Of a DNA stretch of 64,000 nucleotides, positions 7,864 through 16,505 are shown in pieces (positions within the stretch are counted from its first letter, which is position 1; each line of letters starts with the position of its first letter). The translations under genes were made by a program, and so were the position numbers. Under the pieces are notes generated by a model. That model had not been told where the DNA came from and searched no databases. It saw only the letters and a list, made by a program, of their open reading frames with translations. The DNA lies in assembly GCA_946222995.1 (NCBI GenBank), contig CAMIOS010000009.1:15030-79029 (forward strand), given 5' to 3'. The DNA is from an uncultured Enhydrobacter sp. (lineage in GTDB: Bacteria; Pseudomonadota; Gammaproteobacteria; Pseudomonadales; Moraxellaceae).

Positions 7864-9801
7864 TTATGGCTTGTCTTTATCCGTAATAATCGTTGGGTCT
7901 TTTTTACCCAATCGCCCAAGAATTTGATTTTTGACAAAGGTGATAGGATTGAGATGGCTTAACTTAGCCCGCATTGCTGTATTATCACCCAAATTTTTAA
8001 GCGTATGCGGTGCATCCTTAAGCGTTTGGCTAATTTTTTGGTTAAGACGCGTGGTCACTGCGCTGGTTGCATCAGCGGCGATATGGTCATCCCGCTTGCT
8101 ATTTGGGTTTTTTAGCGCATCTTGTTGATAGTTAAATGCTTGATTAGGAATAAAGTTGCCTGCAACCGTCTGTGACGTTTGTCCCAAATTTTGTGTATTA
8201 CCTTCCCTATTTGCCGAGGTATTTTGTAAGGTTTGACTTGCCCCGCTGATGCCGAATTTTAAGCCATCAGCAGTTAGACCCGCTTTATTTAGATCACTAG
8301 ATCCAGTCGTATGCTCGCTGCTGATTCCACTTTTACTTTCACTCTGACCTTCAAAATCAAGCGTGCCATCAAAGCCTGCTGCTTGTTCTTTGTCAGTTTC
8401 TTTAATGCGTTTGTCTTCATTAACCACATCGCTGACTTGACCACCCGATAATCCCGTTTTTTCACGTCCTTTTGCCAAGCCATTTTCACCTTTACCGGTA
8501 CCGCTGTTGGATTTTTCAATATCTTTAGCATCAGGCATTTGGCGAGGTTTGATACGATCAAAAATGGTTGCCATCGGGATACTAAAGTTTTGCTCAAGCA
8601 ATGTTTCGCTACGAGCCATGACATTAATCCAGTCACCTGCCCATGGCGACTGATGTTGTAATTTTTTTAAGTCTTTGGCGTGAGGTAACGGATAAGGTAA
8701 ATTAGTGTAAAACTCCCAAAAGGTATAATCATTGAGTGAGCGTTTGAGAATATATTCATCTTTTTCACTGGTTGCAATCAAATTATTGTCTTGTAAAAAG
8801 CTGACATAGGTGTACCAATTTGGCATTTCTTGACGGCCCAATACATCACGCAAGCCTGCCTCGGATACCGCATTGCCTTTTTTATGCTCACGGTACATCA
8901 CGTTTAGCATATCCATTAGACTAAACAATGCATGACGCGGATGGACTTCTTTGGTCTCAAAAATGGTCAAGCAATAACTAATCTCAACGCCCAATAAAAT
9001 CACATTCCATGAGATATACACCCAAAGCAAAAATAACGGAAAAATGGCAAACGCCCCATAGACCGCCTTATAGCTAGTAAAATTATCAACAATCACCCCA
9101 AAGGTCAGCTTTAGTAACTCAAAGATGATACCGACCACAATCCCTGCGACCAATGCATGTTTAAACCGTACTTGACAACGGGGCACAAACCAATACATTC
9201 CCACCAAGCCCATCATCATTACTGCAACGGAGCCAATTTGTACCCAGATAGCCCAATCAATACCATAACCACCGATTTTTTGGTTTAGAAAACTCAGACT
9301 TTGAACGGTACTCGACACGATAAAGGCTGTGCCTAAAATCAGCGGCGCAAGCGTGATAATCGCCCAATACCGCAAAAAGTTAATCAACGTGGTTTCTTTT
9401 TTCTCCACCCGCCAAATCTGGTTAAAAGCAGTTTCGATGGTAATCAATGTGGACACTGTGGTAAAAAACAACATCACCAAACCAATCACCGTCAAATTTG
9501 AAGAATTGGCAGTAAATTGGTTAATATATTTAGCCACTTGAAAGCCCGTTGAAGGCAACAGATTGCTAAAAATCAATTGTTGGATTTGTTCTTTAGCATT
9601 TGCCAACTGTGGAATTGACGATAAAATTACCAAAAGCAGCGTAAAAATTGGCACAATTGACAACAAGGTGGTATAAGTTAGCGAAGAGGCTTTTTGGGTA
9701 CAATTATCATCCAAGAAGTTTTTAACCAAATATACCAAAAATTGTACCCATTTTTTCTTAAAAAACGGATGGTTTTTTAATTTTGTAAGAAATGCATTCA
9801 T
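7864..9801 (-). CDS. YihY/virulence factor BrkB family membrane protein with long C-terminal extension
   Basis: Residues about 1-290 form the YihY/BrkB multi-spanning domain. It starts with the diagnostic DDNCTQKASSLTYTTLLSIV segment and has about six hydrophobic helices, including SVAVMMMGLVGMYWFVPRC and LFLLWVYISWNVILLGVEIS. A cytoplasmic region to about residue 410 resembles the winged-helix-like tail of longer homologues. Residues about 415-645 are a polar, low-complexity Gly/Ser/Thr/Asn/Gln-rich extension that I cannot assign. YihY members are typically 280-430 residues, so 645 is long. Function is unproven; the old ribonuclease BN label for this family is not supported. It is a monocistronic gene. 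Confidence 0.85.
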   Translation of the reverse strand: MNAFLTKLKNHPFFKKKWVQFLVYLVKNFLDDNCTQKASSLTYTTLLSIVPIFTLLLVILSSIPQLANAKEQIQQLIFSNLLPSTGFQVAKYINQFTANSSNLTVIGLVMLFFTTVSTLITIETAFNQIWRVEKKETTLINFLRYWAIITLAPLILGTAFIVSSTVQSLSFLNQKIGGYGIDWAIWVQIGSVAVMMMGLVGMYWFVPRCQVRFKHALVAGIVVGIIFELLKLTFGVIVDNFTSYKAVYGAFAIFPLFLLWVYISWNVILLGVEISYCLTIFETKEVHPRHALFSLMDMLNVMYREHKKGNAVSEAGLRDVLGRQEMPNWYTYVSFLQDNNLIATSEKDEYILKRSLNDYTFWEFYTNLPYPLPHAKDLKKLQHQSPWAGDWINVMARSETLLEQNFSIPMATIFDRIKPRQMPDAKDIEKSNSGTGKGENGLAKGREKTGLSGGQVSDVVNEDKRIKETDKEQAAGFDGTLDFEGQSESKSGISSEHTTGSSDLNKAGLTADGLKFGISGASQTLQNTSANREGNTQNLGQTSQTVAGNFIPNQAFNYQQDALKNPNSKRDDHIAADATSAVTTRLNQKISQTLKDAPHTLKNLGDNTAMRAKLSHLNPITFVKNQILGRLGKKDPTIITDKDKP

Positions 9802-10061
9802 AGTCGTTTATCAAAGGTTGTTGATTAGGAGTGTTTTATTAAAAAAGGCTAAACCAAAAATCGTGCCACAATAGTAGAGGTAAAGTTGTAACACGCTAAA
9901 TTCTCACAGGAAAAAAACGAGAAATATCGGCAAGTATGATATCATATTCAAAAATTAAGTTTATTGAATTACGGTTAAATGTGATGGAATTTTGCAACAA
10001 AATTACACTAGGTACCCATTTGGTAAACCACGTTACATAAAAATTTGGTGATACCATTGGC

Positions 10062-10099
10062 AAAATGGGTAGCATGTGAAAAAATGGATAGCATGATGA
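10062..10099 (+). repeat. tandem duplication over the wrbA start region
   Basis: AAAATGGGTAGCATG (10062) and AAAATGGATAGCATG (10081) are near-identical 15-mers 19 bp apart. The first copy encodes only ATG-GGT-AGC-ATG-TGA, a four-codon frame ending at once. The second holds the likely wrbA starts. Confidence 0.7.
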
Positions 10100-10698
10100 A
10101 TCAGCCTTATATTCTTGTTTTATATTATAGCCAAAATGGCACGACCAAAGACTTGGCGTATCAAATCGCCCAAGGCATTGAAGACAGTGGCACCGGCTTA
10201 AGTGCACGTATTCGCACGGTGCCCAAAGTCAGCGCCGTCACCGAAGCCACCGAATCTGCCATTCCCGATGATGGTGACTTATATGCCACAATGGATGACC
10301 TAAAACATTGTGCCGGCTTAGCCGTTGGCTCGCCTACGCATTTTGGCAACATGGCAGCGTCTATGAAATATTTTTGGGACAATACGGTCACCTTGTGGCT
10401 AGCAGGCGATTTACAAAATAAACCCGCCTGCGTATTTACCAGTACCGGCACCATGCACGGCGGGCAAGAAACCACATTGACCAGCATGATGACGCCCTTG
10501 CTACATCATGGCATGATTATTGTGGGTATTCCATATAGCGAAGCGGCTCTTAATACCACCAATCAAGGCGGTACACCGTATGGGGCAAGCCATGTGAGCG
10601 GAGCCAGTCACGATAACATCATGACTGCCGATGAAAAAACCCTTGCCAAAGCCCAAGGCAAACGTTTGGCAACCATTGCAAACGCTTTGTCAATGTGA
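10084..10698 (+). CDS. wrbA: NAD(P)H:quinone oxidoreductase, WrbA flavodoxin-like
   Basis: WrbA is a tetrameric FMN protein that reduces quinones by two electrons. The N-terminal phosphate loop YYSQNGTTKDLAYQIA and the GSPTHFGNMAASMKYFWDNT segment are diagnostic. About 204 residues from the ATG at 10084 fits the family; ATGs at 10093 and 10096 are alternatives, and none has a strong ribosome binding site. The start region is tandemly duplicated. A DUF2069 membrane protein follows 21 bp later, an arrangement common in gammaproteobacteria. Confidence 0.93.
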   Translation: MDSMMNQPYILVLYYSQNGTTKDLAYQIAQGIEDSGTGLSARIRTVPKVSAVTEATESAIPDDGDLYATMDDLKHCAGLAVGSPTHFGNMAASMKYFWDNTVTLWLAGDLQNKPACVFTSTGTMHGGQETTLTSMMTPLLHHGMIIVGIPYSEAALNTTNQGGTPYGASHVSGASHDNIMTADEKTLAKAQGKRLATIANALSM

Positions 10699-10719
10699 TA
10701 AAAAAAGCCATAAAAATCG

Positions 10720-11130
10720 ATGAGAAAAATAGATACTTCCCTTAAGCCGATTTATCCCATTCACCAACGTTTAAAAATCGTTTGGGGATTGTGGCTACTA
10801 TTTCGGCTAATTGGGGTGGCGATTTTAGCTCACCGGCTGGCAGTTAGTCACCCATCTATTATAGGCGGGATAGTGTGGCATGGGCTATGGCTGATCCCTG
10901 CATTTATCGCCACGCCTTATATTTTTAAAGGCAAAAGCCCATATGCGTTGCTGATGATCAGTATGCTCACCTTTATTTATCTAGGGGCAAGTGGCATGGC
11001 AGCCCTCAAATATGGCTTTGGGCAGGCGTGGGGATTGATGGCGGTATGGCTTGTGGATTTTGTGTTGGTCGCTTTGATTAATGGATGGCTTTTTATCCTA
11101 CTTAAACGCTTGCCAAAAATGCTTGGTTAA
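10720..11130 (+). CDS. DUF2069 integral membrane protein
   Basis: This is a 136-residue protein with four hydrophobic segments: IVWGLWLLFRLIGVAILA, IIGGIVWHGLWLIPAFIATP, ALLMISMLTFIYLGASGMAA and GLMAVWLVDFVLVALINGW. It matches the short four-helix DUF2069 family usually found next to wrbA. It probably shares wrbA's transcript, 21 bp away. No enzymatic motif is visible and the function is unknown. Confidence 0.8.
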   Translation: MRKIDTSLKPIYPIHQRLKIVWGLWLLFRLIGVAILAHRLAVSHPSIIGGIVWHGLWLIPAFIATPYIFKGKSPYALLMISMLTFIYLGASGMAALKYGFGQAWGLMAVWLVDFVLVALINGWLFILLKRLPKMLG

Positions 11131-11287
11131 CACTTGCTTAACATTTGCAAAAATTCCCAAAACCAATGCCACCACTTATTAACAGCCGAGTACAGCCAAA
11201 ACGCTATCTATAAGTTGGTATTCTTAAAAAGTTCATTGCGCATAAATACTATTAATAAAAATTTAACATAAGTTTAAAGGTCAAAAA

Positions 11288-11998
11288 ATGGCTGTCGCTG
11301 TAAAAAATAAAAACCCATTGCCTAAAACCGCTGCCACACCCCCTTCACAGCGCATGCCCAATAAAAATGTGTTACCATTTTTCCAAAAACTTGCCCAAGC
11401 CATCGAAACACCCGAAACTGAGCTAAACTATCACTCAACCTTTGAACTGCTTATTGCGGTGATTTTATCGGCACAAGCCACCGATGTCAGCGTCAATCTT
11501 GCCACTCGCAAGCTTTTTCCAATCGCCAACACACCGCAAGCGATTTTAGATTTGGGTGAAGATAGGCTCAAAGACTATATCAAAACCATTGGGCTATATA
11601 ACAGCAAGGCCAAAAATATCATCAAATGTTGCCAAGATTTAATAACAAACTTTGGCGGGGATGTGCCCCAAACCCGAGAAGAACTCGAAAGTTTAGCAGG
11701 GGTGGGACGAAAAACCGCCAACGTCGTGCTCAATACTGCGTTTGGTCAGCCGACCATGGCAGTCGATACGCATATTTTTCGAGTGGGCAATCGCACAGGT
11801 CTAGCGACTGGCAAAAACGTGCGGGAAGTGGAAGACGTTTTAGTTGAACGGATTCCGCAACAATTTATGTTAGACGCCCATCATTATTTGATTTTGCATG
11901 GGCGGTATACTTGTAAAGCAAGAAGCCCCGAATGTGGTAAATGCCCGGTATTTAATGAATGCATGTTTCAAGACAAAGCTATGTTTGTAGAAAAATAA
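11288..11998 (+). CDS. nth: endonuclease III
   Basis: This base-excision-repair glycosylase/AP lyase removes oxidised pyrimidines. It carries the helix-hairpin-helix LAGVGRKTANVVLN with the catalytic lysine, the catalytic aspartate in AVDTHIFRVGNR, and the four-cysteine cluster CKARSPECGKCPVFNEC (C-x6-C-x2-C-x5-C) that binds [4Fe-4S]. At 236 residues it is longer than E. coli Nth (211) because of an N-terminal extension of about 25 residues (VKNKNPLPKTAATPPSQRM). AAGG lies 8 bp before the ATG. It is a single-gene unit. Confidence 0.96.
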   Translation: MAVAVKNKNPLPKTAATPPSQRMPNKNVLPFFQKLAQAIETPETELNYHSTFELLIAVILSAQATDVSVNLATRKLFPIANTPQAILDLGEDRLKDYIKTIGLYNSKAKNIIKCCQDLITNFGGDVPQTREELESLAGVGRKTANVVLNTAFGQPTMAVDTHIFRVGNRTGLATGKNVREVEDVLVERIPQQFMLDAHHYLILHGRYTCKARSPECGKCPVFNECMFQDKAMFVEK

Positions 11999-12151
11999 CA
12001 CCGCTATGCAAAACCAATATAATCTTAGTCTATTTTTTACTTAGAAAAAGTTTTTTAACAAATAGAGAATTGATAAGGACTTTGCTATAATCAATTCACT
12101 TTTGGCTATTGTTTGTTACCAATAGCTTTTACCAACAAAAAGGAAAAACTC

Positions 12152-12685
12152 ATGGCAGATTTTAACCAAATTTTAGACGCAGGCGATGTAGATGGCGGCG
12201 TAATCAATGTTGTTATCGAAATTCCTGCAGGCTCAAACAACAAAATCGAATGGAATCGCAAACTTGGCGTGATGCAGCTTGACCGTGTTGAGCCACAATT
12301 GTTTGCAAAACCGACCAATTATGGCTTTATCCCACAAACCCTTGACGAAGATGGCGATGAGCTAGACGCTTTAATCATCACTGACACGCCATTACCAACG
12401 GGCATTTTTATGGAAGCCAAAGTCATTGGCGTCATGAAATTCGTTGACGATGGTGAAGTGGATGACAAAATCGTGGTGGTGCCCGCCGATGACCGTCACA
12501 CTGGCAATGCAATCAACACATTAGACGATTTACCAAAACAATTAATCAACCAAATCGAGTTTCATTTCAATCATTATAAAGATTTGAAAAAAGCCGGTAC
12601 GACTAAAGTTGAACATTGGGGCGATATTGAAGAAGCCAAAGCGGTAATTAAAGAATCGCAAGCGCGTTGGAAAAAACAATCGTAA
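12152..12685 (+). CDS. ppa: inorganic pyrophosphatase (family I)
   Basis: Ppa hydrolyses pyrophosphate and so drives biosynthetic reactions. The 177-residue protein has IEIPAGSNNKIEWN, the metal-binding EDGDELDALI and VVPADDRH, as in family I enzymes. The ATG at 12152 with AAGGAAAA upstream is clearly the start; an upstream in-frame TTG at 12113 adds residues not found in the family. A strong terminator follows. Confidence 0.95.
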   Translation: MADFNQILDAGDVDGGVINVVIEIPAGSNNKIEWNRKLGVMQLDRVEPQLFAKPTNYGFIPQTLDEDGDELDALIITDTPLPTGIFMEAKVIGVMKFVDDGEVDDKIVVVPADDRHTGNAINTLDDLPKQLINQIEFHFNHYKDLKKAGTTKVEHWGDIEEAKAVIKESQARWKKQS

Positions 12686-12707
12686 TCCATACCGATGGCA
12701 TAATAAC

Positions 12708-12739
12708 AACCTTTCTAATCACAGTTAGAAAGGTTTTTT
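12708..12739 (+). terminator. rho-independent terminator after ppa
   Basis: AACCTTTCTAA and TTAGAAAGGTT form a perfect 11-bp stem around TCACAG, followed by a T-run. It lies between ppa and the convergent methyltransferase gene. Confidence 0.88.
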
Positions 12740-12753
12740 GCTGTTAATGGCAA

Positions 12754-13542
12754 TTAAACTAGGTCGGCATAATTTCGTTGTCGTAGCATTTCATAAAGAC
12801 ATAACGATCCGGCAATCGCCACATTGAGGCTTTCTTGTCCATTAGGTTGGGGTAGGGCAATGGGGCTGGATTGACTGAATAAAATCTCATCCACACCTTG
12901 CCCTTCATGCCCCATAATTAAAGCCAATGGTGGTTTTAAATCCATCGAGTAAATAATATGATCGGTATGACTACTGGTGGCAAATAACGGGACTTTCACC
13001 TTTGCCAAAATCTCCTCTACGCTCACATTTTCATAAATAGCCAAGCTAAAATTTGCTCCCATACTGGCTCGTAGGGTTTTTGGGTTATAAGCCTGTGCCG
13101 TACCTGTGGTGCAAATCACGATTTTGACCCCAACAGCCGAAGCGGTACGTAGCAACGTGCCAAGATTGCCATTATCCTGCACGCCATTGATGATTAAACA
13201 ATCGGTGGTGATATCTTGGTTAAGCGTTAGCGTTGGCATTTTGATCATCGCCATAATCGGCAAACTATCGCCTAAACTGCGGATTTCTTTATATAAATTG
13301 TCGCTGATGGTTAAAGTTTTGACATGTTGAAGGCGAGTTAGCAAGGCATGAATTTCGTCATTTTCTAATCCATTTTCGCTGACGATGACGGTTTCGGGCA
13401 TTTGCTGGGCATTTAAACATGCTTCAAGTAAATGCGTGCCTTCAATCACGGTTTTACCCAACTTTTTGCGTTGGCGGGATTGGGTGAGTAAGGCATGGGC
13501 AGTTTTAATCGTTGGATTATCTTTAGAAGTAATTAGCATCAT
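12754..13542 (-). CDS. SpoU/TrmH-family RNA 2'-O-methyltransferase
   Basis: The 262-residue protein has the SPOUT trefoil-knot motifs: [18 protein letters not shown] (motif 1), [12 protein letters not shown] (motif 2) and [19 protein letters not shown] (motif 3, with the SAM-binding Asn/Ser). Its N-terminal part ([19 protein letters not shown]) is the substrate-binding domain seen in RlmB-like and TrmH-like enzymes. It methylates a ribose in rRNA or tRNA, but the exact site cannot be read from sequence. Its ATG overlaps the fbp stop by four bases (ATGA), so the two genes are coupled. Confidence 0.85.
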   Translation of the reverse strand: MMLITSKDNPTIKTAHALLTQSRQRKKLGKTVIEGTHLLEACLNAQQMPETVIVSENGLENDEIHALLTRLQHVKTLTISDNLYKEIRSLGDSLPIMAMIKMPTLTLNQDITTDCLIINGVQDNGNLGTLLRTASAVGVKIVICTTGTAQAYNPKTLRASMGANFSLAIYENVSVEEILAKVKVPLFATSSHTDHIIYSMDLKPPLALIMGHEGQGVDEILFSQSSPIALPQPNGQESLNVAIAGSLCLYEMLRQRNYADLV

Positions 13543-14528
13543 TTAGCTTCTTCATGCAATTTTTTGATATACGCCACTTCATTTTTTGCCCCTAAAACCA
13601 CTGGCACACGCTGATGGATATTGGTCGGCTCAATGTCTAAAATTCGATTGACCGCATCGGTACTTGAACCGCCTGCTTGCTCGATAATTAAACTCATCGG
13701 ATTGGCTTCATACATCAGACGTAACTTACCCGCTTTTTTCGGGTCTTTGGTATCAAACGGATAAGTAAACACGCCACCTCGAATCAAAATACGATGTACA
13801 TCGCCCACCATCGCCGCTACCCAACGCATATTAAAGTTTTTGCCGCGTACGCCTTCTTTACCCGCATTGCACTCATCAAAATAGCGCTGCATAGGGGCAA
13901 GCCAATGACGGTAATTTGACGCATTAATCGCATATTCTTTGGTATCGGCATCGATTTTGACCGCATCATTAATCAAAATAAATTGGTGCATATTGGGGTC
14001 ATAGCTAAACATCACCACGCCTTCACCGGTGGTCAAAACCAACATGGTTGACGTACCGTATAAAATATAGCCAGCTGCGAGCTGCTGAGTCCCTTTTTGC
14101 AAAAAGTCATTATCCGTGGCGGTTTGACCTGGGTTGTTATACGGTAAAATTGAGAAAATTGTACCGACTGACATATTAATATCAATATTGCTTGAGCCGT
14201 CTAATGGGTCAAACAGTACCAACACTTCGCCATCTTTGTTGGCAGGGGTGGCATTGTCGAGTTCTTCAGATGCCACGCCCGCACAGTATTTATTCATGCT
14301 TAACGCTTCAAGCAGCAGGTCGTTGGCGATGACGTCTAATTTTTTTTGTTCTTCACCTTGTACATTTTCATTGCCTGCTTCGCCCAAGATATCGGCGAGT
14401 GCCCCACGTTTAAGCAGTTCGCTGATTTCTTCGCCGACTTTGGTGATGGTCGCGATGACGCTTTTGACCGCAGGCGTGGTGTTGTGTTCAAATAGATAGT
14501 CTTTGAGTGTGGTAACGTGGATAAACAT
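13539..14528 (-). CDS. fbp: fructose-1,6-bisphosphatase, class I
   Basis: Fbp hydrolyses fructose-1,6-bisphosphate to fructose-6-phosphate in gluconeogenesis. The metal-binding signature [15 protein letters not shown] is exact for class I enzymes, and [15 protein letters not shown] and [12 protein letters not shown] match the sugar-binding regions. The start at 14528 is preceded by AAGGAAAT, giving 329 residues; an upstream extension to 14585 is not family-like. The stop overlaps the methyltransferase ATG. Gluconeogenesis is expected of organisms living on organic acids. Confidence 0.96.
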   Translation of the reverse strand: MFIHVTTLKDYLFEHNTTPAVKSVIATITKVGEEISELLKRGALADILGEAGNENVQGEEQKKLDVIANDLLLEALSMNKYCAGVASEELDNATPANKDGEVLVLFDPLDGSSNIDINMSVGTIFSILPYNNPGQTATDNDFLQKGTQQLAAGYILYGTSTMLVLTTGEGVVMFSYDPNMHQFILINDAVKIDADTKEYAINASNYRHWLAPMQRYFDECNAGKEGVRGKNFNMRWVAAMVGDVHRILIRGGVFTYPFDTKDPKKAGKLRLMYEANPMSLIIEQAGGSSTDAVNRILDIEPTNIHQRVPVVLGAKNEVAYIKKLHEEAK

Positions 14529-14687
14529 GAGATTTCCTTGTTGTAGCTGTTTTTGTGATGGGTTGTTAGGTGAAAATACTTGCAAGTGATTGTAGCATGT
14601 TTTGGGGTGGTTGTTGATAGGGCGGATTTTGATGTTTAAAAAGTTGATTTGGGTTAAAATAACAACAAATTTAAAAGGATAAAAAAA

Positions 14688-15743
14688 ATGAATATCTTAA
14701 CCACCCAAACCCTGTCCAATGAAGAGCACAAAAACAAACTTGACCAAGCTATGGCAAAGCCAGAACGCACAGGCGAAAATGGCATTCGTCACTTTATCGG
14801 TGTTGAAGGGCTAACGAAAGCCCAACTGATGGCAATTATTGAAAAAGCGAACGGTTATCTTACTGATAATACTTCTGGCAATGACGACCGCCCCAACAGC
14901 ATTAAAAATAGCGATGAATTGAGCGGTTGCACCGTGATGAATTTGTTTTTTGAAAATTCTACCCGCACCCGCACCACCTTTGAAGTCGCCGCCAAACGCC
15001 TTGGGGCAAATGTCGTGAGCCTTGATATCGCCAAATCTAGCACCTCAAAAGGCGAAAGCTTGCGGGACACGCTGTGGAACTTAGAAGCCATGACCGCCGA
15101 TATCTTTGTGGTGCGTCACTCATCCAGTGGTGCCGCTCATTTTATGGCGACCGAAGTCACGCCCAATATCGCCATCATCAACGGCGGTGATGGCTGGCAC
15201 GCCCATCCGACCCAAGCTATGCTTGATATGCTCACCATTTACCGTGAAGCGGGCAAGCGGTTTGAGGACTTAAGTGTGGCGATTATCGGCGATATCAAGC
15301 ACAGCCGTGTCGCTCGCTCGGACATCGCCGCCTTGCAGATTTTGGGCTGTCAAGATATCCGTGTCATCGCCCCGAAAACCTTGCTACCCAAAGGGATTGA
15401 ACGTTATGGTGTGAGCGTGTATCACGATATTGATCAAGGCGTGAAAGACTGTGATGTGATTATCGGCTTACGCATTCAAAATGAGCGGATTGGCTCGCCG
15501 TTACTGCCCTCAACGAGCGAGTATTTTAAGGCGTATGGTATCACCCCCGAACGCCTTGCCTTGGCAAAACCAGATGCGTTGGTGATGCACCCAGGACCCA
15601 TGAATCGGGGCGTAGAAATCGCCTCAAGCGTGGCAGATGGCGAGCAATCGGTGATTTTAAAGCAGGTCAATAATGGCATTGCGGTGCGAATGGCAGTGCT
15701 CGCCATGGCGATGGATGGGCAACGACAGGCGAGAGCGAATTAA
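14688..15743 (+). CDS. pyrB: aspartate carbamoyltransferase catalytic chain
   Basis: PyrB joins carbamoyl phosphate and aspartate in pyrimidine synthesis. The carbamoyl-phosphate loop [13 protein letters not shown], the SSTSKGESL loop, [15 protein letters not shown] and [13 protein letters not shown] are all present. The 351-residue chain has an N-terminal extension of about 35 residues relative to E. coli PyrB (311), as in the Pseudomonas-type enzyme that works with an inactive dihydroorotase-like partner. That partner lies 760 bp downstream, separated by a VapBC-like pair and a gene remnant. AAAAGGA precedes the ATG. Confidence 0.95.
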   Translation: MNILTTQTLSNEEHKNKLDQAMAKPERTGENGIRHFIGVEGLTKAQLMAIIEKANGYLTDNTSGNDDRPNSIKNSDELSGCTVMNLFFENSTRTRTTFEVAAKRLGANVVSLDIAKSSTSKGESLRDTLWNLEAMTADIFVVRHSSSGAAHFMATEVTPNIAIINGGDGWHAHPTQAMLDMLTIYREAGKRFEDLSVAIIGDIKHSRVARSDIAALQILGCQDIRVIAPKTLLPKGIERYGVSVYHDIDQGVKDCDVIIGLRIQNERIGSPLLPSTSEYFKAYGITPERLALAKPDALVMHPGPMNRGVEIASSVADGEQSVILKQVNNGIAVRMAVLAMAMDGQRQARAN

Positions 15744-15758
15744 AGTTAAGGGAAAAAT

Positions 15759-15977
15759 ATGACGACGATAACTTTACAATTACCTGATAGCCTTGTGAAT
15801 CAAGCCAAACAAGCAGGTATTTATAATGAAAAAACGCTTGCTGATAAAGTGCATGAATTTTTGGCATGGCAACTTAATCAAAACACTGCAAACAATCGAA
15901 ATCAGTCATCGGTATATGACTTTGTCATGAGTTTACCAAAGGCAGAATATGTGGATGATGGGTTGCAGATTCAGTAA
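15759..15977 (+). CDS. putative VapB-type antitoxin
   Basis: This is a 72-residue protein starting MTTITLQLPDSLVNQAKQAG, the pattern of a short DNA-binding N terminus. A polar C-terminal part (SSVYDFVMSLPKAEYVDDG) could wrap around a toxin. AAGGGA precedes the ATG, which is 15 bp after pyrB, and the PIN-domain gene follows 14 bp later. Function is inferred from order and size, the usual antitoxin-then-toxin arrangement; the sequence itself is not diagnostic. Confidence 0.6.
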   Translation: MTTITLQLPDSLVNQAKQAGIYNEKTLADKVHEFLAWQLNQNTANNRNQSSVYDFVMSLPKAEYVDDGLQIQ

Positions 15978-15991
15978 GGTATGCGAGATGA

Positions 15992-16369
15992 ATGGAAATG
16001 TACTTATTAAACACCAATTTTGTAATTAATTTACAAAAACAAAATCAAGCGGAACTTCAATTTCTGCTTAATCATCAAGTGGATTTTGCTGATTGTGCGA
16101 TTAGTGTGATTACGAAACTTGAGATTTTGGGATTTGCAGGTCAGTCTGCACAAGAAAAAACGAACATGGCGTTGTTGATTTCAAGGTTTGCGTGTTATGA
16201 ATTGACCAGCGATATTCAAGAAAAAACGATTGACATTCGAGAACAGCGAAAAATTAAATTGCCTGATGCGATTATTTTGGCAACGGCTTTGGTTAAGGGT
16301 AAAAGATTGGTGACGGCTGACCAAAAATTGCAGTCGGCTCATCAGCAGTTTTTTGGCAATTTATCGTAG
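15992..16369 (+). CDS. PIN-domain protein, VapC-like toxin, with Asn at the first catalytic position
   Basis: The 125-residue protein shows the PIN fold pattern: an N-terminal strand YLLNTNFVINL, a conserved glutamate in ITKLEIL (residue 44), KLPDAIILATAL with Asp92, and KRLVTADQKL with Asp110. VapC toxins are metal-dependent RNases that cut tRNA or rRNA. The first acidic ligand, normally the Asp of LLDTN, is Asn here (AAC codon, residue 7), so metal binding may be weakened. It follows its presumed antitoxin and interrupts the pyrB-pyrC' locus. A second ATG at 15998 is an alternative start. Confidence 0.75.
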   Translation: MEMYLLNTNFVINLQKQNQAELQFLLNHQVDFADCAISVITKLEILGFAGQSAQEKTNMALLISRFACYELTSDIQEKTIDIREQRKIKLPDAIILATALVKGKRLVTADQKLQSAHQQFFGNLS

Positions 16370-16382
16370 GACTTTTTATAGA

Positions 16383-16487
16383 AGGCGAAAATATCGAATC
16401 GCTAAAGAATGGTTTGGCAAAGCCTGTGATAGTGCCGACCAAGTAAGCTGTGATATTTACGGCATATTAAACCAACAAGGTTATTAA
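16383..16487 (+). pseudogene. remnant of a Sel1-repeat protein (C-terminal end)
   Basis: One frame reads KYRIAKEWFGKACDSADQ and on through SCDIYGILNQQGY to a TAA. This is the pattern of a last Sel1/TPR-like repeat of secreted repeat proteins (AKEWFGKACD.G.Q.GCD.Y). It has no start codon, ribosome binding site or upstream repeats, since the frame runs into the end of the PIN gene out of phase. I read it as the leftover 3' end of a gene displaced by insertion or deletion between pyrB and pyrC'. Confidence 0.6.
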
Positions 16488-16505
16488 AATTAAAAAAGGC
16501 AAAAT

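Noticed and set aside
9940..9955. Palindrome ATGATATCAT before wrbA
   Set aside because: Short, AT-rich and without context; likely chance.
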